64,000 nucleotides of DNA from Tetracentron sinense. Its lineage: Eukaryota; Streptophyta; Magnoliopsida; Trochodendrales; Trochodendraceae. Every line of letters begins with the position of its first letter. The first letter of the stretch is position 1. Positions 1-11,205 of the stretch are shown here, one piece after another. Location: the NCBI GenBank assembly GCA_015143295.1, contig CM026565.1, forward strand, positions 25,304,052 to 25,368,051. Reading direction: 5' to 3'. The translations under genes were made by a program, and so were the position numbers. A model generated the notes under the pieces. It saw nothing but the letters and a program-made list of their open reading frames with translations. It ran no database searches and was not told the DNA's origin.

Positions 1-1188
1 AACTTTTTTTCTGGATCTATCTCCCTCTTTCTATGCCATAAGACGGACAAACCAAATAGTTTGAAATTTCTTGATCTCACTGGGAATCTTTTATCAGGAG
101 ACATTCCTGACTGTTGGATGAATTGGCAAGCATTGAAAGTAGTAAAACTGGGGAATAATAATCTAACTGGGGATCTTCCAAGCTCCATAGGTTCTCTATC
201 CAGCCTCCAATCATTGCATTTGCGGAACAATAGTCTCTTTGGTGAACTACCTACATCTTTACAAAATTGCAAAGAGTTATCGACTATCGACCTTAGTGGG
301 AATAAATTCTCCGGAAACATACCAACATGGATTGGGAAAAGTCTATCAAGTTTGATTGTTCTTGTTTTTCGGGCAAACAAGTTCAAAGGAGACATTCCTC
401 GGGAACTTTGCCACCTCTATTATCTTCAAATATTAGACCTTGCACATAACCAGCTGTCAGGAACCATACCTCGGTGTTTTAACAATTTTAGTGCAATGGC
501 CACGAAGCAAAACTCGAGTAGAGCCATTTTTTATTCCTTCCCCTTCGGAGGATTAATAGAGACAGCAGTTTTGATGACTAAAGGAAGAGAGTTTGAGTAT
601 GGCAACACTCTTACTCTTGTTACAAGCATGGACCTTTCGAGCAATAGTTTATCTGGAGAGATCCCAGAAGAATTAACAAGTCTTTTGGGGTTGCTTTCGT
701 TAAACTTGTCAGAAAATCATTTGACAGGAAAAATACCGGAGAAGATTGGCGACATGGGATCATTGGAATCTCTTGATTTTTCAGGAAACCAACTTACGGG
801 AGTAATTCCTGGAAGTATGTCAAGTTTGAGTTTTCTGAGTCATTTGAACTTGGCGTATAACAATCTGACAGGGAGAATTCCTACGAGTACCCAGCTTCAA
901 AGTTTTGATGCATCAAACTTTATAGGCAACAAACTATGTGGCCTTCCGCTCACAGAGAATTGCACTGGAGGCCAAGATTCAATACCTAACCATGGGGGTG
1001 TAGGACTCCACAAAGACGATGACGGATTTGAAATGAGTTTCTTTGTGAGCATGGCACTGGGGTTCGTGGTGGGATTTTGGGGTATATTTGGTCCTTTACT
1101 ATATAGCAAGTCATGGAGAGATGCCTACTTTGGATTCTTGGATAGAATGAAAGACAAACTTTGTGGTGGTATTAACAGATGCTGCTAA
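1..1188 (+). CDS. LRR receptor-like protein (RLP/EIX2-like), 3' part only
   Basis: The reading frame is open from the first base of the window to the TAA at 1186-1188, so the true start lies upstream. The protein is a run of plant extracellular LRRs of the LxxLxLxxNxLxGxIP type, then the usual C-terminal cap (NLTGRIPTSTQLQSF followed by GNKLCGLPL), an acidic stretch, one membrane helix at about nt 1030-1105 containing small-residue spacing (GFVVGFWGIFG), and a short basic tail (RDAYFGFLDRMKDKL). No kinase follows, so this is a receptor-like protein rather than a receptor kinase. Such proteins sit in the plasma membrane and signal through SOBIR1/BAK1-type partners in defence or development (family knowledge). 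A polyadenylation-type AATAAA lies at 1213-1218. Ligand and exact orthology cannot be told from this part. Confidence 0.9.
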   Translation, partial: NFFSGSISLFLCHKTDKPNSLKFLDLTGNLLSGDIPDCWMNWQALKVVKLGNNNLTGDLPSSIGSLSSLQSLHLRNNSLFGELPTSLQNCKELSTIDLSGNKFSGNIPTWIGKSLSSLIVLVFRANKFKGDIPRELCHLYYLQILDLAHNQLSGTIPRCFNNFSAMATKQNSSRAIFYSFPFGGLIETAVLMTKGREFEYGNTLTLVTSMDLSSNSLSGEIPEELTSLLGLLSLNLSENHLTGKIPEKIGDMGSLESLDFSGNQLTGVIPGSMSSLSFLSHLNLAYNNLTGRIPTSTQLQSFDASNFIGNKLCGLPLTENCTGGQDSIPNHGGVGLHKDDDGFEMSFFVSMALGFVVGFWGIFGPLLYSKSWRDAYFGFLDRMKDKLCGGINRCC

Positions 1189-1212
1189 ACTACAGAAGTT
1201 GTGTTTGTGAGT

Positions 1213-1218
1213 AATAAA
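1213..1218 (+). promoter_or_regulatory. Polyadenylation signal of the receptor-like protein gene
   Basis: AATAAA stands 25 bases after the stop codon of the receptor-like protein, in a short T-rich 3' UTR. The position and motif fit a plant near-upstream element. Confidence 0.5.
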
Positions 1219-1289
1219 AGACGCCTTCTTCCATGTGAGTTAGTGCTAATTGTTTTCTTTGTAAATGTAAAGATGAGCCAATGGCTAAT

Positions 1290-1600
1290 AAGAGTGTTGG
1301 GGTTTGTCTTCCCATAGTTGGTTAGGTGGGTTTGGTGGGTTTTGTATGTAGGGGTAAGGTTTATGTCCCCCCCTATTTTTTATTTTATTTTTTACGTCGG
1401 TTTGTCAGGCTTGGAATGCCATCCTGCAGTTTATTTGTCTAGGGAGGGGTTAGGTTTTATGTCCCCCCTCTCGATGGTTGGTCCGTATGGTGTAAGGTTT
1501 ATGTCCCTTGTAATTTTTTCTATTTTAATAAATCAGGTAGGGGTCTGCCAAACCCCCCACTCCTTCTGAGCGGCTTATCTAAAATAAAATAAAATAAGAG
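1290..1600 (+). mobile_element. Possible LINE 3' tail
   Basis: The stretch contains three variants of a phrase like AAGGTTTATGTCCCCC (near 1355, 1450 and 1493), long T-rich runs, and an A-rich end (AAAATAAAATAAAATAAG at about 1579-1597). G/T-rich blocks with TCCCCCC and an A-rich tail are typical of 3' UTRs of plant L1-type LINEs. No reverse transcriptase is seen, so this would be a severely 5'-truncated copy. It could also be an unrelated T/C-rich repeat. Confidence 0.3.
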
Positions 1601-1619
1601 GGGGTAATAATACTCTCTC

Positions 1620-3330
1620 TGTGCTTGGTAGATTGAATTAAAATGAGCACCAAAATACTCTGATTCTTTCTCTCTTCTAAATCTCAAGCCCCAGAACCAG
1701 AGAGAAAAAACCCTCCAAGCCACTAAGCCATAGACCATTTCGGCGAAGCTCCGACCAAAAAAGGGGTTCTGGTCTCCATTGCTCCGACCAAAAAAGTTGG
1801 GGGTTCCGACGAGGAGTCCGGCGACTCAGCTCTCCATTGCTCCACCGTTCTACACTGCTCTCCAACTGCTCTGTAGATTAAATCATATTTTGGGTATTTC
1901 AGGAAAGAGATTGTGTGCTTCTAATTCTTGTATGCATAACCATTTTTAGGGTTTTTAAATTGCAAAGTAGATATATTTATTCTATTTGTTGACCAAACTT
2001 CCCCGAGTTGCACCCTAGATTTTACTGCGTAATCTCAGTCTCTGAATCCAAAATTCCATAAATTCATCTTTTTGCAATCTAGGGTTTTGAACAAGTCATT
2101 TTTGGTGCATTCAATTTTTCTTTTTTGGGTAATAAATCACGACCCTATGAAAATATGTAATTTAGTTTCTGTATAATATCTGTTCATATCCTTTGTTTGC
2201 AAGATTCATATCATTGATTTTCTGACATTTTTAGTTATTTTTTCTGGATTTTAAGGATGAATTTGTTACTTTAATCGGTAGAAGTTTAATCGAAGTTTTA
2301 CTGTTATTAACATTGTGTAGCAAAATAGCTATAGTATCTATAAGCTACTTTGGGCATGTATTTCACTGTTATTTATTCATTCTTCCTATATTTGTTTGAA
2401 TTTTGACACTGAATAGACCTGTGTAATGAGTATGAAGGGAGATGGGATACACAAAAGCAGGAAAAGGGATTTGTTTCCTGAAATTCTGAGGGACAAGGCA
2501 GTGGCCAGACTTAATGAACTAGGGAAGGTATTGAATCAAACTCCACTCCATTTACAAATTTTGATTTCAATTATATAACTTCTGTTATCTAATCAGTCAT
2601 ATTAATATGATTTAGTACTGGTGAGATAGTTATCTTAAGTTATGAAGACCCTGGACAGAAAAATCTTATTGTCACTTATGTGGATTTGTGTAAATTTATT
2701 TTCATAGGGGCTTTCGCTCTTGTGATTTTGGTGGTGATTTTGGCTTTGGCTCTTGTGATTTTAATGGTTGGTAATGTCTTTCCCTCTGTTTTCAAGCTAA
2801 TTTTCTGGTTCATAGTTTGATTTTTCATTTCGCTTTCATATCCATGTTGCTCGTCATTACTTCATTTGTATGTTTTAGTTGTTTTGTAAGGATTTAATAC
2901 ATACTTGGACGTCTCATCTTCTTCAGGATTTAATGCATGCTTGGACTTCTCATCTTCTGCAGAGAAGCCTTTTAGTGCTGCAGATGCTGGAGGTCTTAGA
3001 AAACCAGAATTTTCCTTGTCATTGTTGTTCCAGCTCACGGGATGTGTGTGTTGCAGGTGCTCTATAAGTTTAGTATAGACATCCATAGTTGATAAGTTTT
3101 AGTTCTCCAGGTGTTAAAAGATTTGCTAATTTCTTGTTGTAATGGCAATAATCAAGGTAACGTAGCTGTGGAGGGCAAAGCATGGGGAGGTTGCGAGGAT
3201 GATATTAACAACTCAGAGAGCTGGGAAGTTAAAAGAATGGTGTTAGAGATTGGAGAACACAAAATGGGATTTGCTTGAAGAAGAAGGCATCTATCTGCTG
3301 CCTTATCACTCGGTGCTGATCTAGGGATAT
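1620..3330 (+). pseudogene. Exon-like segments of an unrecognised gene or gene fragment
   Basis: A C-rich leader at 1660-1880 looks like a plant 5' UTR. An ATG at 2426 opens 34 codons (start MSMKGDGIHKSRKRDLF) ending in AAG|GTATTG, a plausible donor at 2527/2528. Further right, CTTCTGCAG at about 2960 is an acceptor-like site followed by 97 open bases and GCAG|GTGCTC. At 3141-3290 a frame is open that would read NVAVEGKAWGGCEDDINNSE and ends in TGA. The parts have the look of a small multi-exon gene, but I cannot join them into one frame with certainty and do not recognise the protein. It may be a truncated 5' end copy, a lncRNA or a decayed gene. Confidence 0.28.
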
Positions 3331-4103
3331 TGGGAGCCCTAATTTAGGCCAAAAACTGACCATAATTCATTGTCTTAATTCTTAACAAATAGTTTTGTAC
3401 ACATTTTATATTGCTTTGAGTTCGTAAAGAGTTATAGATGGAACAAATAGGATCATGTGGTTAATATTTTTTGGGGTATTGAGGAAGTGAGGTTCTTGTT
3501 TTTTTTTGGCCCCCATACATGATCACCATTTCAGATTTTAGCTTACAGTCGCATGGACTAAATTCTTACATACAGCTTTGTACATTGTAAAACTCCAGGT
3601 TGAGACAAACCCAAGTGAATTTTAGTTTGTAGTGCCAGCTTTATAAGAATTCTTGAGCCTTGGATAATCCATGTATTTTTTTCAGGACTTCCTCATGTTA
3701 TTCAATCATCACAGCGAAGTAATACTCATATCTTAATTCTAAAGCTGGAAGCACCTTGCAAAATCTGGTCCAAAACCTAACCATCTCTGCTGCTGCTGGT
3801 GTTTTAGGAACCTTTTTTCTCCTGTGATCATGGACAAGCTCTGTTCTGTGGCCCTGGCTGAACCCCCGACCTCTCAGTTGATGTCAGAGTATTACTAATT
3901 AAATGTATGAATAGTAAAATGGGGTTGCCATAGATTAAGGAATTCTGAGAATAAACAAAATTTTCTATAAGAATCAACCCTTTTCTCATTTTAGTTGGAG
4001 TTGTTCTATAATCAAAATGTTGTCTCAAACTGAAAGCTTGTGCTATGCGAGAATAACCAATATGAATACTACAAACAGGGGAATACATTTTTCAATGCAA
4101 CTA
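3331..4103. other. No gene seen
   Basis: AT-rich intergenic DNA. Open frames here are short and lack splice context or protein-like composition. Confidence 0.5.
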
Positions 4104-4111
4104 GTTTTAGC

Positions 4112-4613
4112 TAGGGCTGTCAATGGACCGGATCATGATCCGGATCCGATCCGAATCCGATCCGATTAGCTGGACTTTGGACCCTATATGTGATCCGTCG
4201 GATCGGATTCGGATCGGATCGGATCGGTGGAATCCGATTATAATCGGATCGGATCTGGATATAGGGTGATCCGATCCGATTAAAATCCGATCCGATAATA
4301 ATAATAATTTTTAATTATTTTAAATATATTATTTAGATTTTCTATGTATAAAATATTAATTTTTAAAAAAATTAACATTAATTAGTATTAATTAAGGTAT
4401 TATTAGATTTTTTATTATTAAAATAGATTTTTTTTAAAAAAATAACTTATTCAGATCGGATTCGGATCGGACAATATATAATCGGATCGGATTCGGATCG
4501 GTTACTTCATGATCCGACGGATCTCGGATCGGATTCGGATCAGTCGGATTCTTAATCGGATCGGATTCGGATCTAGGCAGATCCGGTCCGAATCCGATCC
4601 GTTGACAGCCCTG
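4112..4613. mobile_element. hAT-type MITE with GGATCCGAT-rich interior
   Basis: The element begins TAGGGCTGTCAATGG and ends TTGACAGCCCTG, giving inverted ends. The 8-bp direct repeat GTTTTAGC lies on both sides (4104-4111 and 4614-4621), as expected of hAT transposition. Both subterminal regions are degenerate arrays of (G)GATCCGAT/ATCGGATC in opposite orientation, flanking an AT-rich core at about 4300-4450, so the whole element can fold back. No transposase is present. The clean target duplication makes the boundaries firm. Confidence 0.88.
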
Positions 4614-4969
4614 GTTTTAGCCTTGACCAAAAAGTCTAAAGTTTGTAGACTCAATAAGGAGTTTATGAATATGTTTTGGTGAGAGAATGGAGGCCATGGC
4701 CTGCATGCCTGCAAATCAATCTGCAGTATACTCACTATATGACAAAGATAACATACAATCATAAGACCAATTTTTTATTTTATTTTTTGGGATGGGTGGA
4801 AACCAAATAAGGTTTCACCACGCACAAATTGCACACATAATCCAGTGGAGAAATAAAATACAGTTACAGTTTCTCCTCCACATGCCCTTCTGATGGACCA
4901 CAGATTCAAGCCATTTACATGACTGTTCAACATAACAGGGAAACATGAAGATATTTGGTGGGGGTTGAG

Positions 4970-5955
4970 CTAGCAGTGAGAGACTGTAACTGCAACAAGG
5001 TCCCAACCCTTGCCAATTTCTGGAGGCCACTGCACATCAACTGTCTCAATGAACGGTTCAAACACCATGACTGTGAACACAAACCTAAGCTCTTCAAGTG
5101 TTGGATTTCTGCCCAATAGAGAAATAGCAAAGAAACCTAAAAGAAGCTCACTTCTTTAAGATCACTAAAATCCTATAAACTCCAAATCTAAGAACACCAG
5201 TAGAACAGTAATGGAGTTGTTGGCTACTAGATACGATAAACCCTAAAACTCAAATCAACTATTGATTTTATTCCTGTAACAATAACAGATCTCATTAAAA
5301 TACTTTCACTTTCATCTAAAATTTGATTGATTCATGAGGTCTCCTAAATTGTATGATAAAAAGAATGAAGTTTATTTTAGCTTTCTTCCCATTCAAAACC
5401 TAAAAATGCTTAAAGTTACATGGATTGTGCAACCTCATTTACTCAATACCCCCCCAAAAAAAAGATCTCTGAATCAGATAAAAACCCAGTTGTTTCTATC
5501 AAAACCCATCAACAGGGATGAATCTGCAAAATATTTTATGAAGAGGATATTGATCGAAGAGATTTGAAAGTAATCTGAAACAGAAACTAAATATACCAGG
5601 AGGAGGTTTCTGTTTTGGGATGTTCTTGACACCCTTGGAACATCACCTAAATAACTTCTACAATCACCCATCTATCTCAGAAGCAAACCCCCAAAATTAA
5701 AAGCACAAACCAGAGATGGGTATCGTTATTTAGACTCTAAAACTCGATCAAAAACTGCTTTGATACAAGAGATTAACAAGCAAGTAAGAAAGCTTTGAGA
5801 AAAATTAGGAGAAGAAATGAAAAATACCACTTGTGGGAGTTCACCGGAACCCCGTTTCTGGATTCGAGTTTTTTTTTTCCTTCTTCGTTAGCTTTGGTCC
5901 TTGTAATTCGAAAGAGAGGAAGAAGAGAGGGAGAATTCGAGATTTTGCCGCCCAT
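4970..5955 (-). CDS. Unrecognised minus-strand gene, three exon-like blocks
   Basis: Reading the minus strand, an ATG at 5955 opens about 42 codons (MGGKISNSPSLLPLF...) that end in AAGTG|GTATTT, donor at 5827/5826. A middle block at 5671-5597 is bounded by an acceptor (GAGATAG) and a GTATAT donor and reads MGDCRSYLGDVPRVSRTSQN in one frame. The last block, 5136-4970, follows a TTCTTTTAG acceptor and stays open for 54 codons to a TAG, ending with a protein-like segment: FIETVDVQWPPEIGKGWDL. The three blocks do not give one continuous frame when simply joined: 128 + 75 + 167 bases is not a multiple of three. So an exon is missed, the first block is UTR, or the gene has decayed. I do not recognise the family. 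The proximal upstream region is interrupted by the LTR element that starts at 6001. Confidence 0.35.
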
Positions 5956-6000
5956 TCTTCCTTACTAATTCGAAAGAGAGGGAGAAGAGAGAGTGTTGGT

Positions 6001-6321
6001 TGTTACGTGATTTCTTCTTCTTTGCAATTGTGCACTAATAATGAGCTATTTCGAGGATAGCCAACCTCCTTAGATAAGATCTATTTGGTTTTTGGAATCA
6101 ACAAGTTAAAGTTTTTCTATTAAGGAAGAGTTTAAATACAAGATAACAACAAGATACCATGATCTCCTACTTCATAGCAACCACTCGTACACATAAACAA
6201 CCACCCCTTGCACGTTTGTATTCACATTTACAAACAAACACTCCTACATAGTAGTAACTACTTCTACACCCCCCAATTCAGATAACTACTTAGACACGTA
6301 ATATAACTAAGGCACGTAACA
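6001..6321 (-). repeat. LTR (3' LTR in element orientation)
   Basis: Begins TGTTACGTG on the plus strand and ends ACGTAACA. It is nearly identical to the copy at 7328-7657, and TTGGT stands immediately outside. Confidence 0.88.
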
Positions 6322-7327
6322 ATTCTCCTCCCTTTAAGCAACCTTATCCTCAAGGTTTGCCTTTAGTCCAGTAATGATGTAGGAGGATTTCCATCATCTT
6401 CCTCCTCTGGTAATGTGCCTTCCAACAAATAAAGCCATTGCATTTTACACTGATGGCCTGGGGTGAATTTTTCATCGCAATTATAACACAAACCCTTGTC
6501 TCTCCTCTCCTTCATTTCGAAAGGACTTAGCTTCTTGATAGGTGGAATTGCAGGCTGAGAAGAACCTCCATATGATGGTGCTACATTTGGGGTGTCTTCT
6601 AGACAACTTTTTCATGTTCGGGCCATCACCTTCTCCTCTTGCATAATTGCTAGCCCAATAGCATCCGTGAGGGTAGCACGCTTTAACATTTGCACGCTAA
6701 GGCGAATTTCATCCTTCAGTCCTCCAACAAAGCAACTCAACATAAATGCTTCATTTAGTCCTTCAGTCCTGTTAACAAGCTCTTCAAACTGGGATTGGTA
6801 TTGCTCAACCGATGATGCTTGTTGCAACTTAGAAAGCAATGCAGTAGGATCTTCATATTGTGAAGGTCCAAATCGCACTTGAAGTGCTTTTCCAAAAACA
6901 GCCCAACTTGTAATAGCCCCCGACCTTTCTAGCCATTGAAACCATTGTAAGGCTTTTCCCTCCATATGAAATGGGGCCATGAGAAGCCTTTGTGTTTGGG
7001 GAGTCTGTTGATGCATGAAGAACTGTTCAGCCCTATACAACCAACCTGAAGGGTCATTCTCATCAAATTTGGGAAACTCCAAGCGCACTGTTCGAGTTTG
7101 AATTCCTCTTTCAACCTCCGAATGGTTGAATGACCTCTCTGTTGAACTCTCCCCCTTCTCCTTGGACAATTTATCAAGTTTTATGTCCAAAATCAAGAGT
7201 CGCTGCATCATCTCTTGCAACACTTTACCATGAGTCTCTGTAGTCTCCTTAAGATGTCCAACTGCTTCATCAAGCTTGGAAACTTGAGTCCCTTCCGCCA
7301 TCACAAAACCGTCGGCTCTGATACCAC

Positions 7328-7657
7328 TGTTATGTGATTTCTTCTTCTTTGCAATTGCTAAATAATAATGAGCTATTTCGAGGATAGCCAACCTCCTTAG
7401 ATAAGATCTATTTGGTTTTTAGAATCAACAAGTTAACGTTTTTCTATTAAGGAAGAGTTTAAATACAAGATAACAACAAGATACCATGATCTCCTACTTC
7501 ATAGTAACCACTCCTACACATAAACAACCACCCCTTGCACGTTTGTATTCACATCTACAAACAAACACTCCTACATAGTAGTAACTACTTCTACACCCCC
7601 CCCCCTCCCAAATTCAGATAACTACTTAGACACGTAATATAACTAAGGCACGTAACA
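7328..7657 (-). repeat. LTR (5' LTR in element orientation)
   Basis: Partner of 6001-6321, with TTGGT immediately outside at 7658-7662 and the tRNA-Met primer-binding site immediately inside at 7326-7314. Confidence 0.88.
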
Positions 7658-7690
7658 TTGGTGTTTTTCAACAAGGAGTGTGGTGCTTCG

Positions 7691-7777
7691 CCAGAATCGG
7701 GGTCGCCGGAATGGGTTTACCGGAATCGGGGTCGCCGGAATGGGTTCACCGGAATCGGGGTCACCGGAATGGTGTCT
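7691..7777 (+). repeat. Three-copy 29-bp tandem repeat
   Basis: CCRGAATCGGGGTCRCCGG followed by AATGGGTTYA recurs with starts at 7691, 7720 and 7749. The period is not a multiple of three, so it is not selected as coding repeats in one frame. It lies directly outside the LTR element, in what would be the upstream leader of the minus-strand gene at 4970-5955. Confidence 0.75.
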
Positions 7778-7955
7778 GGCTTGGAGGGTTTTTTGGCACT
7801 TGTGTGTTGGTTTAACGCCCAAACGAAAGCTGGGCCATTGGATCACTAGGAGGTGACGTGTCTTGCTTGGGTTAAAACTCAAGCAAGATCTCAGCACGCT
7901 CTTTCGAACAGAGGAGCCGGATCCACACTTTGGGGCCTGTTTAGATAACCTTCTA

Positions 7956-10290
7956 CTAGCAAACACCCCGTGCGATGCACGGGTTCAATCAAATGTAATT
8001 TTTTCGATTTTATTAAAATTTAATATATTTATATAATATTATCATTTTATTTTTCTCAAATAAATGCTAATTTTAAAAAAAAAATTCAAGAGATTTCAAT
8101 TAAAATTTTGAAATATTTCTCTATTTTACTTAAAATATAAATTTAAAAAGTATTTAGAGATAAACTTCCAAAATTTTGACTGAAATCCATCAAAATTGGT
8201 TTTAAAAAAATTTGGATTTCGTTTGGCGGGAACAAAACCGAGATTTCGAACCTTGTGTGAATCGCATGTTAACATATTTTAATATACTTTAGAGTACTTT
8301 AAAGTTTAAACGGTTGCATATTTCTAGCTCTAGCAGTTTGTTAGTCATATAAGAAATTGAACCAACCAATGAATTAAATGAATGGAATATCATATTATGA
8401 TCAATCTTCTTTTTTCTCTTATCCTTCTTCTTTACCTGAGCTTTGGAAAAAAAAAATTACTTGAATTTATGATAAAAGGATATTAACATAGCAAAACCCA
8501 TTAGAACATGAATCAGTATGTTCATTGCCAGCCATCATGTGCCTCAAAAATAGCCAGTGTTTTACGTGTATTATTTCACTAATTTTGGGGACATTGTCAC
8601 ACCCAAAATATTGTAAACAAATGGCACAACAACATTATTAGAAGCAAGAGATGCAAAAGAATTTAGAAATGAATAAGGGAACATTTGGAACATCATTACT
8701 TATATGTACATAAACTCTCTGTTAGCCTATAGACAAAAGTAGTTGTATACAGCAAATATGAAATAGCTAAATGAAAAGTCATTTTCTTCTAATCTATGCA
8801 TACAAAAAAAAAATACATGATACAATGGGCCTCACCCAAAGAGGCTAACGTTGTGTTTGGATAAATTTCTGGATTGACTTGACTTATTTCTTTATGAAAG
8901 TTGCGAGTTGTAAAAAATTGTATTTAGTTTGTTGTTCATTTTTATTTTTTTGTAGAAATCGAAAGTGTATAGAAGTCCAAATTTTGATTTTTAAGGGAAG
9001 CTGACATGGGTGACTTCCACTCAAATGGAAGGTTTCAACTTTTGAGGAAAATCCTCACATTTTACAAAGAATGGAATTAAAAAAGTCACTTTTGCAAGCC
9101 ACAACCAATCATTTAGTACTAATTACCTCCGATGCCGTCTCCGGTTGATAAAAGGTTCAGTGTGATTTTAGAATTTAGAGAACTCAAATGGGATCATTTA
9201 TCATCTACACTTGGATTGTTAGGAGAGTTGGTACATATAATTGTAATATATCGCCTGTTTGCTTTGATCGAGCAAAGACTACTCTTTTGCTGCCACATTT
9301 TCCAGTTTGGCCATCAAGGAGTTCATTTCCGCCACCTGTGAATGATAAATGATTTTGTATATGTAAGCCAAGATAGAACCAAGAGAGTAATTAAGAGACT
9401 TTTAGGCAATAGTTTAAAGAGATTAACTATGCTTGTGTCACTCACTTGATATCAAGCACTCTGTTTTCTCAATCAAGATAGGCTAGAAGAAAAACCAAGC
9501 ACACCAGATGTTATTCCCTGCTTGACACATTTTTGTCCAACCTTACTGTTAATGAGGAGTGGCTCAGTCTCATAGATTAGAGACTCACGTCTAACAGATG
9601 TGAAATGGGGCTGTATTCCATGGTTGGTTTACAGTGGGAGAAAAAATAAAGAGGTTAAGGGTTAAAAGACTTGTGGTGATTGTTTGTATTCTAAGAAAGT
9701 AATCCTCCATATGGGGACTGGGAGTAATTAATTGGTGCGTCCCAACCACTAATTTGATCTCCTCAAACGAAGGGATGAGAGAATAAAAGATGTTGGGGTT
9801 ACTTGGGGGGAGGAATGGGGAGAGAGAGAGAGAGAGAGAGAGGGGTTATAAATAAGGGAGGGTGAATGGGGATGGAGAGATGTAGGAGTTAATGAGGGCG
9901 GTTACTTGGGGAGAGCAATGGGGAGAGAGAGGGTTTATTAACTAAATTTCTTTAATTAATTAGGAGAGATGAACGGGGAGGAAATGAGACAAGGGGGAGG
10001 ACATTAAACCTAATTAATTAGGGGAGACAAATGGAGGGAGGGAATGAGAGAAGGGGTTGTCGTGTTTGAGTGGGAGAAAAGTGATTATAGATGAGAAGAA
10101 TTAATTAAAAAAATAATTAATTTTTTATTTAATAAGAAGATGCTGAGTAGGAATGAATTGGGGTCCATTGTCAATCCTTAAATAAGCGACATGTGGAGTG
10201 AAGCTATTTGTTGGAGAGAGTGCCACGTGGCACCAATTTGAAGATAATGGAGAGCAATGGAGAATAAATATATACCCAAAGGTATTGCAA
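7956..10290 (-). mobile_element. Helitron 3' end, with possibly Helitron-derived GA-rich DNA
   Basis: On the minus strand a perfect hairpin (CCCGTGC-ATC-GCACGGG, 7983-7967) is followed after a short spacer by CTAG ending at 7956 and a T, the classic 3' terminus of plant Helitrons. The matching 5' end is not clear. The GA/GGGGAG-rich stretch at 9690-10290 ends in CCACGTGGCACC and AATGGAGAGCAATGG, resembling the 5' subterminal part of the Helitrons at 10752 and 58799, so the element may reach about 10290. A (GA)n tract is at 9821-9842. Between 8000 and 9690 I see only AT-rich intergenic DNA with no credible gene. Confidence 0.45.
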
Positions 10291-10694
10291 TGTTCTTATT
10301 TAGGGAGTCATGACTGTATATTGTACCAGTATTCTTTTCACTTTTTGTTTTCATTCTCATGCTCTAGTCACTTAGCTTTGGTTATACCAGGCTTTTTAAC
10401 TTTTACATGAATGTAAAGCAAATATTTTCTTTCAGTTTAATTTCATTTTCATCCCCCATGAAATCAGTATCCCTATTATTTCAGGTTGCCCGAGCCGAAA
10501 TTCTAAAATTTGACCACAATTTAAGAAATTTTAAATTTTAGTTGAAAATATGCTGGTTTATTTTTTATAATATTGTCATTATCATGAAAAAGACTATAAT
10601 CTGGAATTTAAAGAATATAAACATCATGTTATAGTTCATCAGACCAAATAAAAGGAAAGGATTAGAAGTTTATGAAGACAGGGACGAGGCCAGG

Positions 10695-10712
10695 TGGGGG
10701 CACGTGCCCCCA
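10695..10712. repeat. 18-bp perfect palindrome
   Basis: TGGGGGCACGTGCCCCCA is its own reverse complement. It sits beside GGACGAGGCCAGG, a phrase reminiscent of hAT ends of the AGGGGCGGAGCCAGG type, so it may be the end of a decayed hAT element. Confidence 0.5.
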
Positions 10713-10751
10713 CTCAAATTTTGTAAAAATTTATTTTGTTTTTATAAAAAA

Positions 10752-11205
10752 CTAGTAGAGACCCCGTGCGATGCACGGGTGTGAATAAAATAAAAATCTT
10801 TACATCTCTCTCTATCCCTCTTGTCACAATCTCCTAAAATTTCTCTCTACATTTTCTCTCTATCCTTCTTATCTCTTTATTTATCCCTTATCATAATCCC
10901 CTAAAATCTCTCTCTACATTCTCTATCTCTCTTATCACAATCTCCTAAAATCTTTCCAATGATTTTTGAATTGTGAAGAAAACGTATGTATCCCCTAAAA
11001 TCTCTCCAATAGTTTTTGAATTGAGAAGGAAACGTGTGTGAGAAAAAGAGTTAATGGTTGATATTTTAAAAAGGGTGTCATATGGCATCCTTAAAATAGA
11101 ATTCATAAGATTCCTACGATTAAAGATTGGAGAGCAAAGAGAGGGGGTTATGACACTTATTTGTTGGGGGTTAGGTGACACTTATTTCTTTATATTATAG
11201 ATAGA
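10752..11205 (-). mobile_element. Non-autonomous Helitron, both ends visible
   Basis: Minus orientation. The 5' end TCTATCTATAATATAAAG starts at 11205 directly after an A. The 3' end is a hairpin CCCGTGCATCGCACGGG followed by GTCTCTACTAG at 10752 and then a T. Insertion between A and T without target duplication is the Helitron rule. No Rep/helicase is encoded. A close relative lies at 58799-59237. Internally a short phrase (GTGACACTTATTTGTTGGGG) is partly duplicated in tandem near the 5' end. Confidence 0.8.

Larger units (their letters stand above)
6001..7657 (-). mobile_element. Gag-only Ty3/gypsy-type LTR element (short non-autonomous)
   Basis: A compact LTR element in minus orientation. 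LTRs are 6001-6321 and 7328-7657, each TG...CA, and the target duplication TTGGT is perfect (5996-6000 and 7658-7662). A primer-binding site TGGTATCAGAGCC matching initiator tRNA-Met lies right inside the LTR at 7326-7314 (minus strand), and a purine tract (AAAGGGAGGAGAAT, minus) abuts the other LTR at about 6322-6335. The interior carries a gag domain (minus, within 7391-6612, with the FPKFDENDPSGWLYRAEQFF signature) and a zinc-knuckle region (C-x2-C...H-x-C type near 6480). No protease, RT, RNase H or integrase is present. By eye the LTRs differ at about 10-12 positions plus a C-run length change, so the insertion is fairly young (order of one to a few million years on usual plant rates). 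It looks complete for its class, with perhaps one or two breaks in gag. Confidence 0.88.

Noticed and set aside
897-1109. Antisense open frame inside the receptor-like protein
   Set aside because: Shadow of the LRR coding frame; no independent signals.
4112-4613. Satellite of GGATCC words
   Set aside because: The words are subterminal repeats of one hAT MITE bounded by a perfect 8-bp duplication.
7658-7849. Frame with repeated GSPEWV-like peptide
   Set aside because: The 29-bp tandem repeat is not a multiple of three, so the peptide repeat is not maintained; read as non-coding.
9821-9842. (GA)n as a GAGA promoter element
   Set aside because: No gene start nearby; it lies in GA-rich, probably Helitron-derived DNA.
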